From NCBI RefSeq assembly GCF_020166515.1, contig NZ_JAINZT010000002.1, forward strand, positions 310,001 through 374,000: DNA of 64,000 nt, read 5' to 3'. The stretch's first letter is position 1, and each line of letters opens with the position of its first letter. This DNA comes from Robertkochia flava (lineage in GTDB: Bacteria > Bacteroidota > Bacteroidia > Flavobacteriales > Flavobacteriaceae). The position numbers and the translations under genes were made by a program. The notes below the pieces were generated by a model, which searched no databases, was not told the DNA's origin, and was given only the letters and a program-made list of their open reading frames with translations. Positions 10,801 through 18,154 of the stretch are shown here, piece after piece.

Positions 10801-13800
10801 AAATCCTGTAGAGATCGTTGCTCCCCCGGTAACAGAATATACAGTAAACAATGGGAATGTGACGTGTTTCGGGTCTGACAACGGATTTATTACCATCGAG
10901 GTGGTAGCCGGAACCGGAGGTAATGGTCAAACCTATAAGTTGGAATATCCTGATGGCAGTGTGTTAAGAAATGATTCAGGAAATTTTCAAAACCTTCCGG
11001 CCGGACAATATATTCTGACCGCTACAGACACCAATGGATGTATTTATTCAGAAACAGTAAATGTTGATCAGCCCACGCAAGTAACTTACGCGCTCTCTGA
11101 TGAGCAAATAAGCTGTACAACCGGATCGTTGGGAAGTATTACGGTGGATAACGTTACCGGAGGCAATCCTCCCTATACGTACACCCTTACACGTCAGGAT
11201 GGATTCCGGTCAACTTATACTTCCGCTTCTATTCCTGCAGACCCATACACTTTTAGCAGCCTTGATTACGGCATTTACCATGTTGAGGTAACCGATGCCG
11301 AAGGATGTCCTTCAGGCCCGCCAGCAGAGGTGGTTCTTGCTACACCTCCGGATGACCTTATTATTGATACTTCAACCCCTACCCTTAACTGTACCGTTGG
11401 AGGTACAGCGGTGGTTAGCGTTTCTTCAACCCTCACCGGAAGCGGAAATTATGAGTTTGCGGTACTGGAATATTATAAGGTACCCTATACCGATCCGTCA
11501 AATTACCGTGGGCCTGATACCGGATTTACTGACAGAGCCACCTTTACAGGATTAACACCCGGGGTTACCTACACCTTTGTTGTACATGACCTTGTAACGG
11601 ATTGTTATTACTTTGAAACTGCAGCCGGCCCTATTGATAGTCCGTCTTCAATGATCCCGACCCTGGACCAGGTAGCTAACGTAACTTGTTACGGAGCTGC
11701 GAATGGAAGTGTGGACTTTACCGTTACAGGCTATGATTCATTTACCACAGAGATCGCTTATGAAGTCTTTGTTCCGGAAACCAATGAGTTCACCGGGGTA
11801 AGCAACCGTATTCCGGTAACCGGATCAATCACCAGCGGGACCCTAAGCGGGTTAGATCCGGGTACTTACTATGTATTATTCACAGAGGTTGGAGGCGCCT
11901 ATAATGCCTGTTCAGTAAGCTCGGTGGAGTTTGAAATTACAGAATCATCAAGTCAGTTGTTGCTGGACGCTGAAGTATCTCAGACCCCAACCTGTATAGA
12001 TCACGGTGCCATTATTGCCTATGCAGGTGGCGGTACCGCCGCCTACGAATACCAGCTTTCTGATATTTCGACCGTGCCGGCAACCATAGTGGTACCTTTC
12101 GGTTCGGCCTCGGAATTTACGGGACTGCCTGGAGGGCAATACCGGGTTACGGTAAGAGATTCCTTTGGTTGTGAGGCCGTTCAGGATGTTAATTTGGTGG
12201 CTCCAAATCCGATCACTGCCAGCTTGATTGAAGATGCAACCATTAATTGTTTCGGAGACAATACGGGAACTGTTTCAGTCGCTTTGGTGAGTGGAGGATT
12301 GCCGGAACTGGACTCCAGTGCGCAATACCTTTTCTCATTGAATTACCTGGATAATTCGGGCACGAACATTCTCTTTAGCACTGCTCCGGGCCAAAAAGAT
12401 ACCTTTACCAATCTGGGAGTAGGAAATTACAGTGTTACCGTAACTGACGGATGGGGATGTGATTACACAACGCCCGCAGTGACTTTCACAGAACCGGAGC
12501 AGCTCACATCACAATTGCGTTTGGAAAGCGCAAACACCTGTTTGGAGGACGCCACTATAACCCTGACCGCCTTCGGAGGAACGGCGCCCTACAGCTATGC
12601 AACTTCACCTTCGGGTAACTTTTCCCCTTTTACCAATGGAAGTTCGGTCACTTTTACCGTCCCTCCAGGTGAGTACAGCTATTATGTGAAAGATGCTAAC
12701 GGATGTATTTCTTTTGTGTCCAATACGGTTAGTATCGAGGAAATATCCCCTGTAGAGATCGTTGCGGAGATCGCTGCCGATGCAAGCTGTTACCAGGAAG
12801 CTACCGGATTTATTCAGGTAAGAGCAACGGGAGGGGCAGGGAATTATGTGTTTACCCTGCTCGATGAGACTATGGATATCAAGAACCCGGTAAGACCGGC
12901 ACAGAACTCCAATGTATTTGCTGATCTGTTTGCGGGAGTGTACTTTGTAAGAGTGGAAAGTGAGGATTGTTCTGAAACGATTCGCATTGAGCTGGGAGAA
13001 GGGAATCCAATCACAGCCAGCGACCCGGTGGTCACCCAGCCTGCCTGTGCTGAGGATTTTGGAACCATAGAGGTGCTGTTGGAAGGCGGTACGGGAATAT
13101 ACCAGTATGCCATTTCCCCGCGCTTGGACCAGTTCCAGGACCAGAATATTTTTTATGACCTTGAACCGGGTCGTTATACCATCATAGCACAGGATTCCAA
13201 CGGATGTCTGCCGTTTATTTTTGAAGTGGATATCGTGGCCCCAACACCTTTGGTATTGACCCCTGAGATCATTTCCGAGGAATACTGTGAGGGAGAGGAT
13301 ACAGGAATTATTTCTCTGGACATAAGTGGAGGTGTGGCTCCGTATTACACCTCCTTGAATTCCAATAACCCGGGCGATTTTGTGGAAAGACAGACCCTTT
13401 TTGAAGGACTTTCGGGGGGAGAAACCTATACCATTTTTGTAAAAGATGCCAATGGATGTGAAGAGAATATCGCTGTAACCCTGCAAGCCCCGGTTCCTTT
13501 AGATCCGCAGGTAGAAGTAATGTATACCTGTATAGGTAACAGCTCAGGTAATGAGGTGATTGTTAATATGAGCGATCCGACCATCACCGATGTGATCTAC
13601 AACCTCGATAATGGATCTGATCAGTTTCAAAATATTTTTGTGGACGTGGCTCCGGGTCCTCACACCATCACGGCAAGTTATGAAGGATGTGTACGAATTA
13701 TCGATTTTGAGATCGATTCTATAGAACCCCTTGAACTATCGCTGACCAATGAAGAATTTAATCTTTTGGAAATGACGGCTGTTGGGGGAGTACCTCCATA

Positions 13801-14200
13801 TTCGTACTACGTGAATGGCCAGTACGTGGGTGAGGATGCCAATTACCGAATTCGGGAAACCGGAACGTATGAGGTGGTGGTCGTAGATGCCAACGGGTGT
13901 GAGAGCCGCGCTTCGATCTTTGTAGAGTTCTATGATATTGAAATTCCGAACTTTTTTACACCAAACGGAGACAATAACAACGATACCTGGGGGCCGTCAA
14001 ATTCCCAGGCGTACCCGAGTATAAAAACCATTGTTTATGACCGCTACGGCAGGGTGGTAGGGGAGATGCGTGCGGGCCAGTTCTGGGACGGCACCTATAA
14101 CGGAAGCGAATTGCCAACCGGAGATTACTGGTATGTGGTTAGTTTTGATGAAGGGGAAGATGTCCGCAATTATGTAGGTCTCTTTACCCTTTACCGCTAA
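7838..14200 (+). CDS. Giant T9SS type B surface protein with SprB-like repeats (2120 aa)
   Basis: Signal peptide residues 1-28 (ending LSAQ). Residues to about 360 are paralogous to the previous gene (FEQRFSTNVRGEL, CYKDVT, TFDGYAAV). A DUF11-like domain runs at about 364-490 and an Ig-like module at about 540-600. From about 810 to 1880 there are ten or more SprB-like repeats, each starting near a Cys (VTCFGSDNG, VTCYGAANG, INCFGDNTG, ASCYQEATG, PACAEDFG) and ending YxVxxxDxxGC. Residues about 2036-2120 are the T9SS type B C-terminal domain. Predicted to be a long surface-displayed adhesin-like fibre. Part of its 3' end is almost identical at the DNA level to the same region of the 965-residue paralogue, suggesting gene conversion. 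The start ATG at 7838 precedes a good signal peptide. A weak 6-bp hairpin without T-run follows the stop (14211-14227). Substrate unknown. Confidence 0.92.
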   Translation: MNATISYLKKVILLACLLLSGIGSLSAQIGRPFEQRFSTNVRGELVMLANNILNPSNDPNADYNGNRDNNNVDVAYIDIDGDTTTFSSSSSDLYLQGCTRIVYAGLYWSAIYPHDNDESTPPRDDYDQVKFMVPGQPYTDLLADWQYYGSPTNRANETSYVCYKDVTNVVSALPDPNGTYTVANIRANQGTKNGGSGGGWILVLVYEDPNLPGRYISTFDGYAAVGGSGSNNIQDFSYSGFKTIPNGPVRARLGVGALEGDYGKVNDRMEIRADGNATFTALRNDVGATNNFFNSSITVDGNNVTTRQPAGLNALGFDADIFDLDNPNNSVINNNETGLTARVETTGDGYGVFLNTLSIEIIEPDIQLTKIVEDLTGNDITGGNVTLGQEMYYVLTFDNVGNDDGTDFSIRDRLPVNVDPLLDELVYDSNGDVIDVQYDEGNHELTFRIPDSYIEMEDGSYSIRIKVKVLENCYGLRDACSNIIENLAYATYRGVINDNQITDDPSVSRFNNCGFPTPGSTNFLVGLEDCNFERDEYLCGSSIELTAGSGYTAYQWQRGDGNGNFTDIAEATGQTFTATGFGTYRVVKTAPQGCISDEETINVLPFSNNAVNPFIAIADEVVSCPNDGSDLPKFYLCGANDDRFLDISFNDAQSFEWQRLDGGCDAEAGDDCPTRSLTCSWTTVSTDEDYTLEGPGEYRLIVVYQNGCFNRFPFKVYENTLNPEVNSRDILCSTPGNITITNVPAGYEYAVTADPQGFVANSATWQSANTFAINTPGVYTVFIRQAGIDAGLDGRQPCLFSVPDIAVTDRDFTATVNVTNPQCPTGFGSITITMNNAEPQYTYTLLDDAGATVDVFGPDNDNNYTFKNLATGDYTVIAETSDGCSYTENISIISDSDLEITAWVEQQIICGTNGILRVNATGGVQPYFFAVWSYTPAIGATAPAINYGSIDDIPPRVFSRSDNFQVAAGAEGTYEFVVLDRNNCTAFSNPVEIVAPPVTEYTVNNGNVTCFGSDNGFITIEVVAGTGGNGQTYKLEYPDGSVLRNDSGNFQNLPAGQYILTATDTNGCIYSETVNVDQPTQVTYALSDEQISCTTGSLGSITVDNVTGGNPPYTYTLTRQDGFRSTYTSASIPADPYTFSSLDYGIYHVEVTDAEGCPSGPPAEVVLATPPDDLIIDTSTPTLNCTVGGTAVVSVSSTLTGSGNYEFAVLEYYKVPYTDPSNYRGPDTGFTDRATFTGLTPGVTYTFVVHDLVTDCYYFETAAGPIDSPSSMIPTLDQVANVTCYGAANGSVDFTVTGYDSFTTEIAYEVFVPETNEFTGVSNRIPVTGSITSGTLSGLDPGTYYVLFTEVGGAYNACSVSSVEFEITESSSQLLLDAEVSQTPTCIDHGAIIAYAGGGTAAYEYQLSDISTVPATIVVPFGSASEFTGLPGGQYRVTVRDSFGCEAVQDVNLVAPNPITASLIEDATINCFGDNTGTVSVALVSGGLPELDSSAQYLFSLNYLDNSGTNILFSTAPGQKDTFTNLGVGNYSVTVTDGWGCDYTTPAVTFTEPEQLTSQLRLESANTCLEDATITLTAFGGTAPYSYATSPSGNFSPFTNGSSVTFTVPPGEYSYYVKDANGCISFVSNTVSIEEISPVEIVAEIAADASCYQEATGFIQVRATGGAGNYVFTLLDETMDIKNPVRPAQNSNVFADLFAGVYFVRVESEDCSETIRIELGEGNPITASDPVVTQPACAEDFGTIEVLLEGGTGIYQYAISPRLDQFQDQNIFYDLEPGRYTIIAQDSNGCLPFIFEVDIVAPTPLVLTPEIISEEYCEGEDTGIISLDISGGVAPYYTSLNSNNPGDFVERQTLFEGLSGGETYTIFVKDANGCEENIAVTLQAPVPLDPQVEVMYTCIGNSSGNEVIVNMSDPTITDVIYNLDNGSDQFQNIFVDVAPGPHTITASYEGCVRIIDFEIDSIEPLELSLTNEEFNLLEMTAVGGVPPYSYYVNGQYVGEDANYRIRETGTYEVVVVDANGCESRASIFVEFYDIEIPNFFTPNGDNNNDTWGPSNSQAYPSIKTIVYDRYGRVVGEMRAGQFWDGTYNGSELPTGDYWYVVSFDEGEDVRNYVGLFTLYR

Positions 14201-14390
14201 GCAACAAAGCTCGTTCCATTTGAACGAAATTGACAGGAAGTGTTCCTCCTTGATTTTAGCAAAAGTTTGCTGTAGGGCCTTAAAACGCCTTCAGGTGATG
14301 TGCAAGGGTAAGGTTCATTTTCTTTGCGAAAACAGCTGGCAGGCAGAGGAGATAATTAACGGGTTGTTTTTTCATGCTGGAGGTTTGATG

Positions 14391-14398
14391 TATTTTTG
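14391..14398 (+). promoter_or_regulatory. Bacteroidota -7 box (TATTTTTG) for folB
   Basis: TATTTTTG matches the TAnnTTTG consensus and ends 17 bases before the GTG start of folB. A TTG at 14364-14366 is a little farther upstream than the usual spacing, so the -33 element is uncertain. Confidence 0.55.
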
Positions 14399-14415
14399 CG
14401 TTAAATATTAGACGT

Positions 14416-14772
14416 GTGGGAACAATTAGGGTAACCAACATTCAGGTTTATGCCTATCACGGATGCCTGATGGAAGAGGGTAAGATAGGAAGTGATTACC
14501 GGGTAGATGTGGCGGTAAAGGCCAATCTGCAACCCTCAGCAAAAAGTGACGCGCTCAGGGATACTGTGGATTATGTGCATATTAACCGCATTGTAAAGGA
14601 GGAGATGGCGGTTCGTTCGAAATTGCTGGAGCACGTTGCCAAACGGATGCTTGATCGTATCTTTGATGAGATTCCGATAGCCATGGAAGCCACGGTCGAG
14701 GTGTCAAAGATCAATCCGCCAATAGGGGGAAATGTGGAAAAGGTAACCATAGAAATGACCCTGAGCAGGTAA
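14416..14772 (+). CDS. folB: Dihydroneopterin aldolase
   Basis: 118 residues, the normal size of FolB. It converts 7,8-dihydroneopterin to 6-hydroxymethyl-7,8-dihydropterin plus glycolaldehyde in tetrahydrofolate synthesis, in the cytosol. Diagnostic residues are visible: AYHGCLMEEG near the N-terminus (His15, Glu20/21 region), the DYVHINRIV stretch, and the catalytic lysine Lys98 in VSKINPP. The start is GTG at 14416; no in-frame ATG lies between it and the -7 box 17 bases upstream, so GTG is the best choice. It is followed within 60 bp by tRNA-Cys with its own promoter. No other folate genes are adjacent, which is common in this phylum. Confidence 0.93.
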   Translation: MGTIRVTNIQVYAYHGCLMEEGKIGSDYRVDVAVKANLQPSAKSDALRDTVDYVHINRIVKEEMAVRSKLLEHVAKRMLDRIFDEIPIAMEATVEVSKINPPIGGNVEKVTIEMTLSR

Positions 14773-14808
14773 AGTAAATAGTTTTTGGAATAAAGAGAAT
14801 TAATTTCT

Positions 14809-14816
14809 TATTTTTG
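14809..14816 (+). promoter_or_regulatory. Bacteroidota -7 box (TATTTTTG) for tRNA-Cys
   Basis: TATTTTTG lies 13 bases before the mature tRNA 5' end; TTTG at 14784-14787 could be the -33 element (spacing about 21 bp). Initiation would be close to the tRNA start. Confidence 0.55.
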
Positions 14817-14829
14817 CCCACCACAAAAG

Positions 14830-14900
14830 GGCATCGTGGCCGAGTGGCTAGGCAGAGGTCTGCAAAACCTTGTACAGCGGTTCGAATCCGCTCGATGCCT
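14830..14900 (+). tRNA. tRNA-Cys (anticodon GCA)
   Basis: A 71-nt cloverleaf can be drawn by hand. The acceptor stem is GGCATCG (14830-14836) with CGATGCC (14893-14899), discriminator U at 14900 as expected for tRNA-Cys. The anticodon loop is CTGCAAA (anticodon GCA) flanked by GAGGT/ACCTT. The T arm is AGCGG-TTCGAAT-CCGCT. CCA is not encoded (TCA follows), which is normal in Bacteroidota. It has its own -7 box and terminator. Confidence 0.97.
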
Positions 14901-14908
14901 CAACTAAT

Positions 14909-14941
14909 AAGACCGTTCTGTAACAAGGACGGTCTTTTTTT
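14909..14941 (+). terminator. Intrinsic terminator of tRNA-Cys
   Basis: Stem AAGACCGTTCT (14909-14919) pairs with AGGACGGTCTT (14926-14936, one G-T wobble), loop GTAACA, followed by a run of T. It ends 41 bases after the tRNA. Confidence 0.9.
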
Positions 14942-15351
14942 GTTCAGGAATAAAAGAATCGCAGGCTCCCTAAAATATATAGCTTTTTATTTACAAGCCC
15001 CGGCTATCTTAAGGTATAGGCTAAGTTGCCCGCACGCTAGCTGGCCCCTGCGCTAAAAACAGCCACTGGCTGTTGTCCTCCCCGACGCTTCGGGGCGCCC
15101 GATGCCTCAGAAAAACCATTACTGACAAGCACGGCTATTATTGTCTTTAAAGTTTACAAGCGAAAATCCTGAATGGTATCAAGCTTACATACAAAGGAGA
15201 GCTACCTGAAAGGTCATCCAGAGACACCTCAATAGCGCCATGGAAAAGGGAGCTTTTAGCTGTAGCTGATATAAGAAATTGCGATCCCGTGCGTTATCAC
15301 CCTATATAAGGTTCCCCCGAACCTTAGGGGCATCTGATACCGGATGTATAA
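14942..15351. other. Non-coding region downstream of tRNA-Cys with palindromes and a tRNA 3'-end echo
   Basis: No intact ORF is supported. Visible structure: a 17-nt palindrome AACAGCCA-C-TGGCTGTT (15058-15074), a GC-rich hairpin CCCCGA/TCGGGG (15080-15095), the 10-mer CGATGCCTCA (15100-15109) identical to the tRNA-Cys 3' end plus two bases (14893-14902), and a hairpin AAGGTTC/GAACCTT with CCCC loop (15308-15325). The 15110-15300 part translates only as broken short frames. It may be a decayed insertion or an unrecognised small RNA gene; the terminator at 15352-15381 would suit either a transcript from this region or a duplicated tRNA terminator. Confidence 0.4.
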
Positions 15352-15381
15352 AAGACTGCACGTAGTAGTGTGGTCTTTTTT
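15352..15381 (+). terminator. Intrinsic terminator with no assigned upstream gene
   Basis: AAGACTGCAC (15352-15361) pairs with GTGTGGTCTT (15368-15377) around a GTAGTA loop, followed by T residues. The 14-mer GGTCTTTTTTTGTT at 15372-15385 repeats exactly the end of the tRNA-Cys terminator (14931-14944). It terminates transcripts on the + strand, but no gene immediately upstream explains it. Confidence 0.7.
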
Positions 15382-15524
15382 TGTTAGAGGGGTTATAAAT
15401 TGGGAAAATGCGCCTTAGGTGCAACGCAGCTTAAGGAGAAATTTCTTATCAGAACCCGGGGGAAGGATCTTTTTACAGTTTTTGAAAGAAACATGATTTT
15501 GCTTATCGCGTCCTGTATAAAAGT

Positions 15525-16661
15525 CTATTCAGGTTTCTTATGGAGTAATCGCGTAAGCGAAAGAGATAAGTCTGTGAAAATGATCTTGCTGTTTACATTG
15601 CGCTCTACCTGGTAAAGAGCGTTCTCCAGTTCCCTGTGAATTTCATTGATGTTATTGCCGTGAACAAAGGGGGCAAATTTCTTTAACTGGAAACCGGTGT
15701 CGAATTCCATAAACGCCAGGCTGTTGGCGTTATAATTTAAAACCAGGGCTTGCCGGAACACTTCCATGCAGTAATAGATAAATTTTTTCTGGGTTTCTCT
15801 TCCGGTTTTTCCCACCTCATCACTCCAGGAGAGCAAATCGTTAACCACCTGTTTATTCCCCCGGGCCTTAAAGGCTGTTCGCACCCAGGTAACGAACCAT
15901 TTTTCGAAGACCTCATCTTCAGACCGGTGTTCCATCAGGTCGAATGCCTTGTTCAGGTTTCCGTCGGAACGGTGCGCAAGTTTAAGGGCCTCGGCCGCAG
16001 CCATTCCTTTTTGCTCAAGGGCTTTGACAACAGAGGCCTCGGAAAGCGGAGGGAAATGAATAACCTGGCATCTTGATCGTATGGTTTGTAAAAGGGCTTC
16101 TTCATCCTCTGCCAGTAAAAGAAATACAGTTTTCTCCGGGGGTTCTTCGATGAGCTTGAGTAGTTTATTGGCACAGGCATTATTCATCGCTTCCGCCATC
16201 CAGACGATACATATCTTATAACCTCCTTCAAAAGCCTTTAGCGAGATCGACTTCAGGATGTCCTTGGCTTCGTGAACCGAGATAAGCCCCTGTTTTTTTT
16301 CTATACCTATGCTCAATAACCAATCGAAGAGGTTGCCATAAGGCTGTTCCTTCAAAAAGGCAGTCCATTCCTGGGCATAATCCTTACTGGTCGGGTCCTT
16401 CTTTATCTTATCGCTCGTGTTAACCGGATATGCGAAATGGAGATCCGGATGGGCAAACTTATCGAATTTAAGATGGCAGGCTCCGGCATTCCTGTGCTCT
16501 GAACCACAGATAATATACCTGGCATAGGCTATTGCCATAGGCAGCAGTCCCGAGCCTTCAGGCCCGACAAAGAGTTGCGCATGCGGGATCCTGCCGTGAT
16601 CGGCACTGTGTTTCAGGTGATTTTTAATATGCTCCTGACCGGTTATATCTTCAAATCGCAT
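15525..16661 (-). CDS. holB: DNA polymerase III, delta' subunit
   Basis: 378 residues. HolB is the clamp-loader subunit that, with DnaX and HolA, opens the sliding clamp at primer-template junctions. The AAA+ N-terminus reads MRFEDITGQEHIKNHL with the partner-recognition stretch GRIPHAQLFVGPEGSG; the P-loop is degenerate (GPEGSGLLP instead of GKT), normal for delta'. A Cys/His segment (CGSEHRNAGACH...HPDLHF) corresponds to the zinc-binding insertion, and LLKLIEEPPEKTVFLL and the sensor-like IRSRCQVI follow. The C-terminal third is the collar domain. It is transcribed divergently from pgk, 167 bp away. The minus-strand ATG at 16661 gives a complete N-terminus. Confidence 0.93.
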   Translation of the reverse strand: MRFEDITGQEHIKNHLKHSADHGRIPHAQLFVGPEGSGLLPMAIAYARYIICGSEHRNAGACHLKFDKFAHPDLHFAYPVNTSDKIKKDPTSKDYAQEWTAFLKEQPYGNLFDWLLSIGIEKKQGLISVHEAKDILKSISLKAFEGGYKICIVWMAEAMNNACANKLLKLIEEPPEKTVFLLLAEDEEALLQTIRSRCQVIHFPPLSEASVVKALEQKGMAAAEALKLAHRSDGNLNKAFDLMEHRSEDEVFEKWFVTWVRTAFKARGNKQVVNDLLSWSDEVGKTGRETQKKFIYYCMEVFRQALVLNYNANSLAFMEFDTGFQLKKFAPFVHGNNINEIHRELENALYQVERNVNSKIIFTDLSLSLTRLLHKKPE

Positions 16662-16800
16662 AAGGGGTGTTTTCAGTTGGAAAAATAAAGGTTATTCTGT
16701 GTTTCTACAAGCAATAGGGCCTTTTTAAAATAGGGGAGATGAATTCGAAGAAATGCCGGAATACGGGGATTATCGCTTTTTCAGGGAGATTTTAAATATG

Positions 16801-16808
16801 TAACTTTG
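16801..16808 (+). promoter_or_regulatory. Bacteroidota -7 box (TAACTTTG) for pgk
   Basis: TAACTTTG fits TAnnTTTG and ends 20 bases before the pgk ATG. No clear TTG sits at the expected -33 position; the upstream bases there are T-rich. Confidence 0.6.
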
Positions 16809-16828
16809 TCTAGAACTGAAGAAAAATT

Positions 16829-18019
16829 ATGAGAACAATAGACGATTTTAATTTTAAAGATAAAAAGGCCCTGGTAAGGGTCGATTTTAATGTTCCTCTG
16901 AATGAAGAGCTCAAAGTTACTGACGCTACCCGTATAGAGGCAGCGAAACCCACGATCATAAAGATTCTTGAAGATGGAGGTAGCGCGGTATTAATGAGTC
17001 ACCTGGGAAGACCCAAGGGGCAGGTTAATGACAGCATGTCCCTGAAGCATATTTTGAATAAGGCATCAGAGATCATTGGCGTTCAGGTAAAATTTGCAGA
17101 GAACTGTGTAGGAGAAAAAGCAGAAGCAGCCGTAGCGGCCCTGAAGCCCGGGGAGGTACTATTACTGGAAAACCTCAGGTTTCATGCGGAGGAAGAACAG
17201 GGAGATGAGGCTTTTGCGGAACAACTCTCAAAATTAGGAGATATTTATGTGAACGATGCCTTCGGAACCGCGCACAGGGCACATGCCTCTACCACTATTG
17301 TTGCCCGGTTTTTCCCGGAAAAGAAATGTTTTGGATACTTGCTTGCCAGGGAAATCGAAGCCATTGATAAGGTGATGAAAAGCGGGGAGAAGCCTGTTAC
17401 AGCCATTTTGGGAGGAGCAAAGGTGTCATCTAAGATCACCATTATAGAAAACATTTTGGATAAGGTTGATAATCTGATCATTGGTGGGGGAATGACCTAT
17501 ACTTTTGTAAAAGCACAGGGAGGTAGAATAGGAGATTCCATATGTGAGGACGACAAACAGGACCTGGCTCTGAGTATTCTTGAAAAGGCTAAATCCAGAG
17601 GGGTCAATGTGTACCTGCCCGTAGATGTGGTGGCTGCCGATGCCTTTGATAATAATGCGGAAACCAAGGTATGCCCTGTAGATCAGATCCCGGACGGATG
17701 GCAGGGGCTGGATGCGGGTCCGCAGACCCTTGAAAATTTTAAAAAGGTGATCCTGGAATCCAGAACCCTGTTGTGGAATGGTCCTGTGGGGGTATTCGAA
17801 ATGGAGCGTTTTGCCAAGGGAACCATCGCTTTAGGGGAATTTATAGAAGAGGCCACAAAGAACGGAGCATTTTCTCTTGTGGGAGGAGGTGATTCTGTGG
17901 CTGCGGTAAAGCAATTTGGATTTGAAGATAAGGTAAGCTATGTTTCAACAGGTGGCGGAGCCATGCTGGAAAGCCTGGAAGGAAAAACACTTCCGGGAAT
18001 TGCTGCTATTCTGAAATAA
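16829..18019 (+). CDS. pgk: Phosphoglycerate kinase
   Basis: 396 residues, full length for bacterial PGK. It transfers the acyl phosphate of 1,3-bisphosphoglycerate to ADP in glycolysis (and the reverse in gluconeogenesis), in the cytosol. Landmarks: RVDFNVP at residues 17-23, the substrate-binding SHLGRPKG at 57-64, the [13 protein letters not shown] stretch, the hinge GGAKVSSK, and the nucleotide-site motif GGGDSVAAV at about 351-359. It stands alone with its own promoter and an intrinsic terminator, and is not clustered with gap here. Confidence 0.98.
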   Translation: MRTIDDFNFKDKKALVRVDFNVPLNEELKVTDATRIEAAKPTIIKILEDGGSAVLMSHLGRPKGQVNDSMSLKHILNKASEIIGVQVKFAENCVGEKAEAAVAALKPGEVLLLENLRFHAEEEQGDEAFAEQLSKLGDIYVNDAFGTAHRAHASTTIVARFFPEKKCFGYLLAREIEAIDKVMKSGEKPVTAILGGAKVSSKITIIENILDKVDNLIIGGGMTYTFVKAQGGRIGDSICEDDKQDLALSILEKAKSRGVNVYLPVDVVAADAFDNNAETKVCPVDQIPDGWQGLDAGPQTLENFKKVILESRTLLWNGPVGVFEMERFAKGTIALGEFIEEATKNGAFSLVGGGDSVAAVKQFGFEDKVSYVSTGGGAMLESLEGKTLPGIAAILK

Positions 18020-18050
18020 TAATAATGATAACGTCTCGTTATGGAGACAG

Positions 18051-18085
18051 CAAACCCTTGTACTGTGTATAAGGGTTTGTTTTTT
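18051..18085 (+). terminator. Intrinsic terminator of pgk
   Basis: CAAACCCTT (18051-18059) pairs with AAGGGTTTG (18071-18079), followed by six T (18080-18085). Confidence 0.9.
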
Positions 18086-18154
18086 AACATTATATAAGCC
18101 GCTGTTTTTAAAAAAACCGCGATTTTTGCAAGCCCTAAAATGCCCTGATATCTA

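Noticed and set aside
12605-13486. 293-residue minus-strand ORF inside the 2120-residue gene
   Set aside because: Shadow of a strongly supported coding frame; composition is scrambled and it has no homology-like motifs. The same applies to the minus ORFs at 2193-3095, 291-830 and 58898-59725.
14814-15056. 80-residue ORF covering tRNA-Cys
   Set aside because: It is just the tRNA and its terminator read as codons.
15110-15303. Possible degenerate GIY-YIG-like coding remnant (YKGELPER, APWKRELL)
   Set aside because: The similarity is only a few residues and frames are broken; not enough to name a gene.
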